Part shown: positions 38,365-46,050 of the stretch, piece by piece
Numbering within the stretch: position 1 is the first letter of the stretch
Layout of the letters: each line of letters begins with the position of its first letter
Assembly: GCF_003710915.1 (NCBI RefSeq)
Contig: NZ_RHHR01000002.1
Span: forward strand, 1 to 64,000
DNA length: 64,000 bases
Direction: 5' to 3'
Source of the DNA: Brevibacillus invocatus
GTDB lineage: Bacteria > Bacillota > Bacilli > Brevibacillales > Brevibacillaceae
Translations under genes and position numbers: made by a program
The notes under the pieces: generated by a model
Told to the model about the DNA's origin: nothing
Databases searched by the model: none
What the model saw: only the letters and a program-made list of their open reading frames with translations

Positions 38365-39673
38365 GCGATCTATCGTTTTGTCTGATGATTGTTTCCAGCT
38401 CCTCGCGTGGAAGCTTGTTGATGACATGTATGAAATAGCTGGCTAGCTCTTCATCGAATTGTGTTCCCGCTCCCCGGCGTATTTCCTGCAACGCTTCTTC
38501 TACTGGCAAGCCTTTGCGGTAAGGACGATCAGCCACCATCGCATCAAAAGCATCGGATATCGCCAGAATGCGCGCAATCAGTGGAATTTCATTACCGACC
38601 AAACCATCCGGGTAGCCTTTGCCGTCGATGCGTTCATGATGGGAGCGGATTGCGGGCAGCAATTCATGGAACATCCCAGCCTGTTTAATGATCTCGTATC
38701 CGATCACCGTGTGCTGTTTGATTTTATCGTATTCCTCCGGTGTTAGCTTTCCCTTTTTGTTCAAAATTTCGTCTTCGATCCCGATCTTCCCGATGTCATG
38801 CAGAATGCCGCCAAAGTAAACCTCTTCTACCTTCTCGGGAGACATGCCGATCTGTTTGGCAATTTCTCTGCCCCAGTGAGCTACTCGCTGAGAGTGGCCA
38901 CTCGTATAATGGTCGCGGGCGTCGATGGAAGCTGCCATGGTTGTCAGGAATTTATGGTTGAAGCTTTTCACTTCTTCTACTTTTTGCTGGAGTTTTTGAA
39001 CATTCTCATAGTAATGAAGAAATACATAACTAATTGTAAAAAATGCAATAATCATGGGGGCAAGCGCAACGAGTCCGTATGATTCAACAAGTCTTGAGCC
39101 TACACCAGCCAGGATCATGAGTAGAAGATACGTAGAGGTAAACCCTCTGGTCATCTCTTTGACGGCACGCATCCAACTCATTTTATAAAAATAAGAGATA
39201 CCCAGGCCACATAAAATCAAGTTCACAAACCAGTAAACGACTGCTAACAACAAGTCTGAAATGAGTGGCGAAATGACGTGCAAACTTTGAAACCACTCAT
39301 TTAAAAAAGCTACTGTCCATATGGTCATTAATAACTGGCCGAGATTAACAATAGCTTTTATAAGATTAAAACGCACAAGAAAAGCGATGATCAGAGCCTC
39401 GATCACTGCTGTCCAAACACCAACCCATACCCCATAGAGGAGTATTCCTGAGAATATCACTGCATTGTTAACAGTTAAAACGGCATTCGAAAGTCGGACT
39501 GGAAGAAAGCATGAAAAAACGGTGAGGAGAGTATATATAAATAATACCCCCCAATGCTCTCTGGGTTCCCACTCAGATAATGATGAATAAAAAATACTGA
39601 TTGCTGCTAGCACAAATCCCACTTGGACAATGATGCCCTTTATAATAAACCTCAAGTCATTTTTTTGTCGCAT
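38336..39673 (-). CDS. Membrane HD-GYP domain protein (probable c-di-GMP phosphodiesterase)
   Basis: A 445-residue protein. Residues about 1-230 hold seven or eight membrane helices of no named sensor family. A short coiled coil (NVQKLQQKVEEVKSFNHKFL) leads into an HD-GYP domain (about 255-420) with HSQRVAHWGREIAKQIG, HD in GGILHDIGKIGIEDEILNKKG, HHERIDGKGYPDGL (GYP) and ISDAFDAMVADRPYRKG. HD and GYP residues are intact, so hydrolysis of c-di-GMP is expected. It overlaps the DUF5317 gene by 17 bp. A tiny peptide gene and tandem structured RNA stand upstream; the membrane part could sense that peptide (inference). Confidence 0.92.
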   Translation of the reverse strand: MRQKNDLRFIIKGIIVQVGFVLAAISIFYSSLSEWEPREHWGVLFIYTLLTVFSCFLPVRLSNAVLTVNNAVIFSGILLYGVWVGVWTAVIEALIIAFLVRFNLIKAIVNLGQLLMTIWTVAFLNEWFQSLHVISPLISDLLLAVVYWFVNLILCGLGISYFYKMSWMRAVKEMTRGFTSTYLLLMILAGVGSRLVESYGLVALAPMIIAFFTISYVFLHYYENVQKLQQKVEEVKSFNHKFLTTMAASIDARDHYTSGHSQRVAHWGREIAKQIGMSPEKVEEVYFGGILHDIGKIGIEDEILNKKGKLTPEEYDKIKQHTVIGYEIIKQAGMFHELLPAIRSHHERIDGKGYPDGLVGNEIPLIARILAISDAFDAMVADRPYRKGLPVEEALQEIRRGAGTQFDEELASYFIHVINKLPREELETIIRQNDRSQKPLQDVFR

Positions 39674-40208
39674 AGCTTTTACCTTCTCGGAGTTGTATTA
39701 GAGATATTGGCTTATTCATAAGTCGCTGTACTAGTAAAAATGCCCCGAGCATTATAAAGATGTCCCCGATACTAATAATGCGCGGAATGATCGAGGGCAT
39801 ATAGATCACATCTGTCAAAAATGGGAAATTTGAACTTTCAGTTAAAATGGAATGCTTGAAATTGGTTCCATTGATTACAGGCTCCAAGTCATATGGCAAT
39901 TTTTTCGCCTGTTCTGGATCAATAGGCATTTTACCACCGTTCGTCCAAATGGCAATTGCATTTAACAGCCATCCAACCAAGAAGATTCTAATATCTTCGA
40001 ATTCCCGATTGAACAATAGAAACGCCAGAATAAAAACATAAGCTATCGAGATGAAAATGCCGCCTTGCAACGGAAAAAAAACAGCAAACGCTTGCAATAC
40101 AACGGTAACAACCAACAAATAGATTTTGTGAAACTTAGGAAATTCCTTTATTCTTCCTCCCCGTATTAAGGCGACGAGAAATGAAAAACAAATGATGTCC
40201 AAGAGCAT
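39657..40208 (-). CDS. DUF5317 membrane protein
   Basis: A 183-residue protein with about five membrane helices and the polar segment WTNGGKMPIDPEQAKKLPYD characteristic of DUF5317, a family of unknown function. I chose ATG 40208 (GGGGGAAAG upstream). Its stop lies 17 bp inside the HD-GYP gene, so the two proteins are likely made together and may act as a membrane pair. Between this gene and the peptide ORF stands an intrinsic terminator (40229-40262). Confidence 0.78.
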   Translation of the reverse strand: MLLDIICFSFLVALIRGGRIKEFPKFHKIYLLVVTVVLQAFAVFFPLQGGIFISIAYVFILAFLLFNREFEDIRIFLVGWLLNAIAIWTNGGKMPIDPEQAKKLPYDLEPVINGTNFKHSILTESSNFPFLTDVIYMPSIIPRIISIGDIFIMLGAFLLVQRLMNKPISLIQLREGKSYATKK

Positions 40209-40228
40209 GTAACTTTCCCCCAAGTTTA

Positions 40229-40262
40229 AGAAAAAACACCACTTCAAGCAAGCGGTGTTTCT
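40229..40262 (-). terminator. Intercistronic terminator between the tiny peptide gene and the DUF5317 gene
   Basis: Minus-strand stem AAACACC / GGTGTTT with inner pairs, followed by TTTTTT. It starts 13 bp after the peptide stop codon and ends about 20 bp before the DUF5317 start. It should yield an abundant short peptide transcript and lower read-through into the downstream pair. Confidence 0.82.
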
Positions 40263-40274
40263 TCATTGCAGTTA

Positions 40275-40352
40275 TTAACCAATGTGCCAGTTTGCTGATG
40301 TAGCTGCCACAATAGCAACCACCATCATAATTGCTGCGAACCATTTTTTCAT
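40275..40352 (-). CDS. 25-residue signal-peptide-like small ORF (candidate exported signalling peptide)
   Basis: A 25-codon ORF with GGAGGGGG 8-9 bases before its ATG. It starts MKKWFAAIMMVVAIVAA and ends TSA-NWHIG. Two Lys, a 14-residue hydrophobic core and T-S-A give a complete Sec signal peptide; cleavage after Ala20 would release the pentapeptide NWHIG. It follows two copies of a structured RNA motif and precedes a terminator and the DUF5317/HD-GYP pair. The strong ribosome site and layout support a real gene. It could be a pheromone for the downstream membrane proteins, a regulatory leader peptide or a small membrane toxin; I favour the first but cannot prove it. Confidence 0.65.
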   Translation of the reverse strand: MKKWFAAIMMVVAIVAATSANWHIG

Positions 40353-40382
40353 TTTCGTTCCCCCTCCTTCTTACATTGTGGA

Positions 40383-40455
40383 GAAAGCTGGTTTCGCTAC
40401 TTGTGCGAGATAGAAGCCAAGCGACCATATAAAGCTTCTACCCCTCTTTCCTTTC
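40383..40455 (-). ncRNA. Structured RNA motif, copy 2 (pseudoknot, candidate riboswitch)
   Basis: A 73-nt element in the 5' leader of the tiny peptide gene. Outer stem GAGAAAG / CTTTCTC. Inner 8-bp stem GTAGAAGC / GCTTCTAT. The 16-nt loop contains GGTCGCTTG; TCGCT (40420-40424) can pair with AGCGA (40394-40398) in the conserved GTAGCGAA downstream, making a pseudoknot. The same plan with different stem bases is seen in copy 1. The element ends about 10 nt before the ribosome-binding site. Confidence 0.7.
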
Positions 40456-40468
40456 TCACATGGAAAGT

Positions 40469-40540
40469 GAAAGGGCGGATTCGCTACTCGCTCCATACGG
40501 ACCAAGCGACCAAATACAGTCCGTATTTCTTTGCGCTTTC
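40469..40540 (-). ncRNA. Structured RNA motif, copy 1 (pseudoknot, candidate riboswitch)
   Basis: A 72-nt element starting within a few bases of the expected transcription start. Outer stem GAAAG / CTTTC. Inner 8-bp stem ATACGGAC / GTCCGTAT (40519-40526 with 40495-40502). The loop has the same GGTCGCTTG as copy 2 and the 3' part the same GTAGCGAA; TCGCT (40505-40509) pairs with AGCGA (40481-40485). Compared with copy 2 the inner stem differs at five positions in each arm and all five keep pairing, while the loop is 14 of 16 identical. Confidence 0.7.
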
Positions 40541-40548
40541 TTACCTAT

Positions 40549-40578
40549 ATTTTACACGTTAGTGACAAAATTCGGCAA
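40549..40578 (-). promoter_or_regulatory. Candidate promoter of the tandem RNA / peptide transcript
   Basis: Minus-strand TTGCCG (40573-40578) and TAAAAT (40549-40554) with 18-bp spacing. Transcription would begin about 40542, just before RNA copy 1, and about 60-100 bp after the argF stop, from which no terminator separates it. Confidence 0.5.
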
Positions 40579-40638
40579 TGATAGTTTTATATTCTATGTG
40601 ATTATCATCAAATTGATTCTATAGCACTAGATCGATCA

Positions 40639-41610
40639 TCACACAAGAGCTGCTAGAATGGCCTTTTGGGCATGAAGACGGTTCTCTGCCTGATCGAAAA
40701 TGAAAGAACGAGGGCCATCTATGACGCCTGCTGTCACTTCCTCGCCGCGATGAGCTGGCAAGCAGTGCAGGAAGAGATAGTCTGAATCGGCATGAGCCAC
40801 CAGTTGTTCATTCACCTGATACTGGGCAAAAGCCTTCATCCGTACCTCATTCTCTTCCTCAAAGCCCATGCTGGTCCATACATCGGTATACACCGCATCT
40901 GCCCCCGCTACTGCCTCTGTCACATCATGCGTCAGCAACAGCTTGCCGCCGCTTTCCAGCGCATATTGCTGCGCTTTTTGCACGATGGAGCTCTCCATTT
41001 CATAGCCGGCAGGTGTAGCTACCCGCACATCCAAACCAAGCAGAACGGCAGCCAGCACGAGCGAATTGGCTACGTTGTTGCCATCGCCGACGTAGGCCAG
41101 CTTGATGCCTTTCAGCTTCCCTTTGTGCTCCCAGATCGTCAGCATGTCGGCAAGTGCCTGGCAAGGGTGGTACAAGTCCGTCAGACCGTTGATAATCGGG
41201 ATGGACGCATGCTGGGCAAGCTCCTCCACGTAGGAGTGGGAGAAGGTGCGAATCATCACAGCGTCTACATAGCGGGAGAGCACCTTAGCCGTATCACTGA
41301 TCGGCTCTCCCCGTCCCAGCTGCAGCTCTTTTCCGCTGAGGAACATTCCCATGCCGCCGAGCTGATACATGCCCACTTCAAAGGAGACACGCGTACGCGT
41401 AGACGCCTTGTCAAAAATCATCCCCAGCGTTTTCCCTTGCAAAGGCTGGAAAGGCTGTCCGTGCTTTTGGAGCTGCTTGATATGAGCCGCCAGTTGAAGC
41501 AGCTCCATCAGCTCAGTTCCGTTAAACTCGTCAATGCGCAGCAGGTCTTTTCCTTTATGCTTGCTGAGCGGCAAGTTTGGTAAGTGTTCCAATATCTTCA
41601 CTGGCTGCAT
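40639..41610 (-). CDS. argF: Ornithine carbamoyltransferase
   Basis: A 323-residue enzyme making citrulline from ornithine and carbamoyl phosphate. It has the carbamoyl-phosphate loop DKASTRTRVSFEVGM (STRTR), the HPCQALADM motif, the ornithine region VYTDVWTSMGFE and FLHCLPAHRGEEV with the catalytic Cys. The ATG at 41610 has GAGGTGG 6 bases upstream. This start lies inside carB and gives a 56-bp overlap in another frame, unusually long. It is the last gene of carAB-argF. No terminator is obvious behind it. Confidence 0.97.
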   Translation of the reverse strand: MQPVKILEHLPNLPLSKHKGKDLLRIDEFNGTELMELLQLAAHIKQLQKHGQPFQPLQGKTLGMIFDKASTRTRVSFEVGMYQLGGMGMFLSGKELQLGRGEPISDTAKVLSRYVDAVMIRTFSHSYVEELAQHASIPIINGLTDLYHPCQALADMLTIWEHKGKLKGIKLAYVGDGNNVANSLVLAAVLLGLDVRVATPAGYEMESSIVQKAQQYALESGGKLLLTHDVTEAVAGADAVYTDVWTSMGFEEENEVRMKAFAQYQVNEQLVAHADSDYLFLHCLPAHRGEEVTAGVIDGPRSFIFDQAENRLHAQKAILAALV

Positions 41611-44600
41611 GAGAGCCACCTCTTTTCTTCAGAATCGATTTCACGTATAGCTCAAAGGTTTCCACTGCCGAGAACAACGGTACGCCTTGCTGTACCAAGC
41701 GACTGCGCAGAGCGAATCCGTTGCGCCCCTGGCGATTTCCCTTCGTCGCGGTAACCAGAGCAAAAGCCGCTTTCTCCTGTTGCAACAAGGAAATCAGTTG
41801 GTCGTCCTGTTCCACTACGCTGTCAACATCGACACCCTGCGCGGACAGCCACTCCGCTGTTCCTGGCGTCGTCGCCAGCTTGGCTCCATCTTCTTTCATT
41901 TGGGCAATGCTTGTGACCAGCTCCGCCTTTTTGTCACCGTCTGTCAACGAGAGCAGCACCAAGCCTCCAGCTTGCCAATCTCCGTACATGTTGTCCTTGA
42001 AAGCAAATGCTTTTCCTGCCGCCTCGGCAAACGTTCGTCCCAAGCCAAGCACTTCACCTGTAGACTTCATCTCTGGACCTAGTGCCGGGTCGACGCCATT
42101 CAGCTTGACAGTCGAGAAAACAGGAGCCTTGACGACTGCAAACGGGATATCAGGCAAGAGCCCTGTTCCGAAATTCATCGCTGACAGCTTCTCTCCCAAT
42201 TGCGCGCGCACAGCCAGCTGGACCATCGGAATTCCGGTCACTTTGCTTGTGATCGGAACCGTACGTGAAGCACGGGGGTTTACTTCCAGCACGTACACCG
42301 TGTCTCCATCGATGACAAACTGGATATTGATCAAACCGATTGCACCCATTTCACGGGCAATCGCATCAGTATAGCTCGCAATTTTTTGTTTCACTTCATC
42401 AGAAAGCTCTGGCGCAGGGAAGAGGGCTACGCTATCCCCGGAGTGAATGCCGGCTTTTTCAACATGCTGAAAAATACCTGGAATAAGGACGTTCTCTCCA
42501 TCACATACAGCATCTACTTCTGCTTCTCGCCCCGGAACGTACTTGTCAACCAGCAACGGGAAGAAGGTGCTGCTGTCCGGATGGTTCAACCAATCGTTGA
42601 TCGTCGCTGACAGCTCTGACACGTCATGGACGACAGCCATCCCCTGTCCGCCGATCACATACGATGGACGCATCAATACCGGATAGCCGATCTCTTCAGC
42701 GATTGCCGCCGCATCCTCTTGAGAAGAGACTCCCTTTCCTGGAATGTGCGGAATGTTTAGCTTGCGCAGCATGTCGTAGAACAGTTCACGGTCCTCTGCT
42801 CGAGCGATCGCGTCCAGCGATGTGCCCAGCACCTTCAGCCCTGCTTTTTCCAGCTTGGCTGCCAGGTTGATGGCGGTTTGTCCACCGAACTGAACCATGA
42901 CGCCTTCTACCTGCTCGTGCTCTGCGATGTGCAGAACATCCTCCACGTGAAGAGGCTCGAAGTATAGGTGATCTGCCGTTTCGTAGTCCGTACTGACTGT
43001 CTCCGGGTTGTTGTTGACGACTACAGCTGCAATCCCGCTCTCCTGCAAAGACTTGGCTGCGTGAACGGAGCAATAGTCGAATTCAATTCCCTGACCGATA
43101 CGGATCGGACCAGAGCCCAGCACCAGCACTTTGCGGCCAGCCAGGTTCTCGACTTCGTCCACACCTTGCCAGTCGGAGTAATAGTAAGGGGTTTGCGCGT
43201 CAAATTCAGCCGCGCAGGTGTCTACAATTTTATACGTTGGCGCGATGCCTGCTTGCTTGCGCTCCGCTTTTACTTGTTCAGCTGTAGAGCCGATCAGGGA
43301 AGCGATCGTCTCGTCGGCAAAGCCGCGTTTCTTCGCTGTCATCAAAAGGTCTGCAGGCAATTCACTGCCAGCATGGGACCCCAGCTCCACTTCTAGATCC
43401 ACAATCTTGCGAATGCTGCGCAGGAAGAATGGATCGACGCCAGTCAAGCTGTGCAGCTCCTCTTCGGTAAAGCCCTTGCGGATCGCTTCTGCCAAAACAA
43501 ACAGACGAATGTCGGTTGCTTCCTGCAAAGCCGTACTCAATTGCTCATGCGTCCAGGATTCCAGCTCTGGTCTGGAGATGTGCGTGCAGCCCTGCTCCAG
43601 CGAGCGAACCGCTTTGAGCAGTCCTGCTTCCAGATTGCGAGCGATCGACATCACTTCTCCCGTCGCCTTCATCTGGGTTCCCAGCTTGCGATCTGCCAGC
43701 GGGAACTTGTCAAACGGGAAGCGTGGAATTTTCACTACGATATAGTCGAGAGCCGGCTCAAAGCTGGCGTACGTATAGCCCGTGATCGGATTGAGAACCT
43801 CATCCAGTCCGTAGCCCAAAGCGAGCTTGGCTGCGATCCGGGCGATCGGATAGCCCGTAGCTTTGGAAGCGAGCGCGCTGGAACGGCTCACCCTTGGATT
43901 TACTTCAATCAGTACATACTGATCAGACAAAGGATCGAGTGCAAATTGAATGTTGCATCCACCTACAACGCCCAAGGAGCGGATCACTTTGGTGGAAACA
44001 CTGCGCAGCATTTGATACTGCCGATCCGTCAAAGTCTGGGAAGGCGCGACAACGATACTGTCTCCCGTATGAATCCCTACAGGATCGAGATTTTCCATGT
44101 TGCACACGATAATGCAGGTGTCGTTGGCATCACGCATCACTTCATACTCGATTTCTTTCCAGCCTTTGACGCTTCGCTCGATCAACACCTGGCCGATCGG
44201 GCTTGCTGCGATCCCGCCTGCTGCTACCTTGCGCAAGGTCGGTTCATCTGCAGCGATCCCTCCGCCTGCTCCCCCCAATGTATAGGCGGGACGCACAATG
44301 ACGGGATATCCAATCGAATTGGCAAAGGCAATCGCTTCCTCTACCGACTCCACGGTGTCGCTCTCCGGTACAGGCTCACCGATTTGCTGCATCAGCTGTT
44401 TGAACAATTCACGGTCTTCCCCGTTTTGAATGGCTGCCAGCGGAGTTCCCAGCAGCTCGACGTTGTACTTTTGCAAAACACCTGCTTCAGACAGGGCAAC
44501 AGCCAGATTCAGACCAGTCTGGCCACCCAATGTGGGCAAAAGGCCATCTGGTCTTTCCTTGGCGATGATCGCCGTGACAGATTCCAGCGTCAGCGGCTCC

Positions 44601-44797
44601 AGGTATACTTTGTCAGCTACCTGTTCATCTGTCATGATCGTAGCCGGGTTGTTATTGACCAGGACGACCTCCACGCCTGCTTCTTTCAAGGACAGGCAAG
44701 CCTGTGCGCCTGCATAGTCAAATTCTGCTGCCTGACCAATGACAATCGGACCAGAACCAATAACCAATACTTTATGAATGTGTGGCAATTTAGGCAT
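41555..44797 (-). CDS. carB: Carbamoyl-phosphate synthase large subunit (arginine-linked)
   Basis: A 1080-residue enzyme with two ATP-grasp halves: KVLVIGSGPIVIGQAAEFDYAG and the matching second-half start KVLVLGSGPIRIGQGIEFDY, PRVSRSSALASKATGYPIA and PRASRTVPITSKVTGIPM. The C-terminal MGS-like allosteric domain starts about 935. It makes carbamoyl phosphate with ammonia from CarA. Its place between carA and argF, behind ARG boxes, marks it as the arginine-controlled copy. Its start overlaps the carA end by 8 bp. Confidence 0.97.
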   Translation of the reverse strand: MPKLPHIHKVLVIGSGPIVIGQAAEFDYAGAQACLSLKEAGVEVVLVNNNPATIMTDEQVADKVYLEPLTLESVTAIIAKERPDGLLPTLGGQTGLNLAVALSEAGVLQKYNVELLGTPLAAIQNGEDRELFKQLMQQIGEPVPESDTVESVEEAIAFANSIGYPVIVRPAYTLGGAGGGIAADEPTLRKVAAGGIAASPIGQVLIERSVKGWKEIEYEVMRDANDTCIIVCNMENLDPVGIHTGDSIVVAPSQTLTDRQYQMLRSVSTKVIRSLGVVGGCNIQFALDPLSDQYVLIEVNPRVSRSSALASKATGYPIARIAAKLALGYGLDEVLNPITGYTYASFEPALDYIVVKIPRFPFDKFPLADRKLGTQMKATGEVMSIARNLEAGLLKAVRSLEQGCTHISRPELESWTHEQLSTALQEATDIRLFVLAEAIRKGFTEEELHSLTGVDPFFLRSIRKIVDLEVELGSHAGSELPADLLMTAKKRGFADETIASLIGSTAEQVKAERKQAGIAPTYKIVDTCAAEFDAQTPYYYSDWQGVDEVENLAGRKVLVLGSGPIRIGQGIEFDYCSVHAAKSLQESGIAAVVVNNNPETVSTDYETADHLYFEPLHVEDVLHIAEHEQVEGVMVQFGGQTAINLAAKLEKAGLKVLGTSLDAIARAEDRELFYDMLRKLNIPHIPGKGVSSQEDAAAIAEEIGYPVLMRPSYVIGGQGMAVVHDVSELSATINDWLNHPDSSTFFPLLVDKYVPGREAEVDAVCDGENVLIPGIFQHVEKAGIHSGDSVALFPAPELSDEVKQKIASYTDAIAREMGAIGLINIQFVIDGDTVYVLEVNPRASRTVPITSKVTGIPMVQLAVRAQLGEKLSAMNFGTGLLPDIPFAVVKAPVFSTVKLNGVDPALGPEMKSTGEVLGLGRTFAEAAGKAFAFKDNMYGDWQAGGLVLLSLTDGDKKAELVTSIAQMKEDGAKLATTPGTAEWLSAQGVDVDSVVEQDDQLISLLQQEKAAFALVTATKGNRQGRNGFALRSRLVQQGVPLFSAVETFELYVKSILKKRGGSHAASEDIGTLTKLAAQQA

Positions 44798-45896
44798 ATC
44801 TGTTCGCTCCTACTACGCGCATCGACTGCAAGAATTGGTGGAAAATGTGAGAAGTATCGCTAGGTCCGGGATGTGCTTCCGGATGGAACTGTACACTGAA
44901 AACGGGCATGCTCTGATGACAGAGTCCTTCGACCGAGCCGTCATTGACGTTACGATAGGAGACCGTCAGCTGTCGTTTGTCCAGCGACTCCTCCTTCACC
45001 ACGTACCCGTGATTTTGCGATGTCATGTAAACCTTGCCTGTCATAAGCTCCTTGACAGGGTGATTGCCGCCGCGATGACCGTACGCCAGCTTTTCTGTCT
45101 TTCCGCCAAACATCAGGGCCAGCACTTGATGCCCCAGGCAAATGCCAAGCGTCGGAATCTGTTCCACGAGTTTGCGCCATTCGCTGCAATACGCGAGGAG
45201 ATGCTCAGGGTCACCAGGGCCGTTGGAAAAGAGCAGACCATCTGGCTGCAGTTCTTTGATCTGGGAGATCGGCGTGTCAAAAGGCACGACGGTTACTTTG
45301 CACTCCATTTTGAGCAAGGCGTGGAGAATCGAGGTTTTCATCCCCAAATCCACGAGTACCACATGCTCGCCGTTACCTGTGTAGCGTAGGATCTGCTGTG
45401 TGGAAACATCAGCGACCAGCGATTTCTTCGCATGCTTGGATCGCAGGGAAACGACTTCCTCCGCGGACAAAATACGGTCGGAAATCACGCCGAATACCGG
45501 TCCATTTTGCCGTACGCGCTTGGTAATCGTCCTCGTATCGATTCCGGCGAGAATCGGAAATCCGTATTGATCCGCAATCTCCGCCAGTGTTTTTCTGGAC
45601 TGATAGTGGCTGGGCTCATTGCACAGCTCACTGATGATCATTCCTGTGAGAGCAGGCTTAGCTGCCTCGAAATCCTGATCGTTAATGCCGTAATTGCCGA
45701 TCAGAGGATAGGTAAAGGTGACGATCTGCCCTGCAAAGGAAGGGTCGCTCATCACTTCCTGATACCCTGTCATTCCTGTATGAAAAACCACTTCACCAAA
45801 TCCGCTAATCAAGGCTCCGTATAACGTTCCTGTAAAAACCTCGCCACTCTCCAGCGTGAGGTATCCTGTTCCATGTCCAGTGTTCTCTCTATTCAT
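44790..45896 (-). CDS. carA: Carbamoyl-phosphate synthase small subunit (glutaminase)
   Basis: A 368-residue amidotransferase subunit. The class I glutaminase domain (about 185-360) has the nucleophile in TLGICLGHQVLALMFGG, with His/Glu in VQFHPEAHPGP. The N-terminal CPSase_sm_chain domain begins GYLTLESGEVFTGTLYG and has FHTGMTGYQEVMSDPSFAGQ. It supplies ammonia to CarB. The promoter with two ARG-like boxes is at 45952-45989. Confidence 0.97.
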   Translation of the reverse strand: MNRENTGHGTGYLTLESGEVFTGTLYGALISGFGEVVFHTGMTGYQEVMSDPSFAGQIVTFTYPLIGNYGINDQDFEAAKPALTGMIISELCNEPSHYQSRKTLAEIADQYGFPILAGIDTRTITKRVRQNGPVFGVISDRILSAEEVVSLRSKHAKKSLVADVSTQQILRYTGNGEHVVLVDLGMKTSILHALLKMECKVTVVPFDTPISQIKELQPDGLLFSNGPGDPEHLLAYCSEWRKLVEQIPTLGICLGHQVLALMFGGKTEKLAYGHRGGNHPVKELMTGKVYMTSQNHGYVVKEESLDKRQLTVSYRNVNDGSVEGLCHQSMPVFSVQFHPEAHPGPSDTSHIFHQFLQSMRVVGANRYA

Positions 45897-45951
45897 CTAT
45901 GAAAGCCACTCCTCTCCAAAGGGCACTCGCTAACCTGAATATATGCAACCA

Positions 45952-45989
45952 TGTGTATTAATATACATTTCATTTAATAAAAATGCAAC
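45952..45989 (-). promoter_or_regulatory. carAB-argF promoter with two ARG-like operator boxes
   Basis: Minus-strand TTGCAT (45983-45988) and TATATT (45960-45965), 17-bp spacing. Box one, TGTGTATTAATATACATT on the plus strand (45952-45969), fits TNTGNATWWWWATNCANA except the last base. Box two (45972-45989, minus strand GTTGCATTTTTATTAAAT) has three mismatches. The boxes are 2 bp apart and cover the -10 and the -35, as at argG. Confidence 0.82.
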
Positions 45990-46050
45990 GAGTTTTTTGA
46001 ATCCTTTCACTCGTTGCCCATGACAAATCATTCCATCTATTCACTATGTT

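Noticed and set aside
40383-40540. c-di-GMP riboswitch (class I or II) in front of the HD-GYP locus
   Set aside because: The elements lack the class I core (GGGCAAACC-like strand and tetraloop receptor) and the class II pattern. I therefore describe them as an unassigned motif.
43451-44863. A 470-codon open frame on the plus strand antisense to carB
   Set aside because: Shadow of carB; the protein has no recognisable motif and no start signals.
45931-45950. A third ARG box (TGAATATATGCA) beside the carA operator
   Set aside because: The half-sites are only 2 bp apart instead of 4, so it does not fit the 18-bp box and is probably chance A/T-rich sequence.
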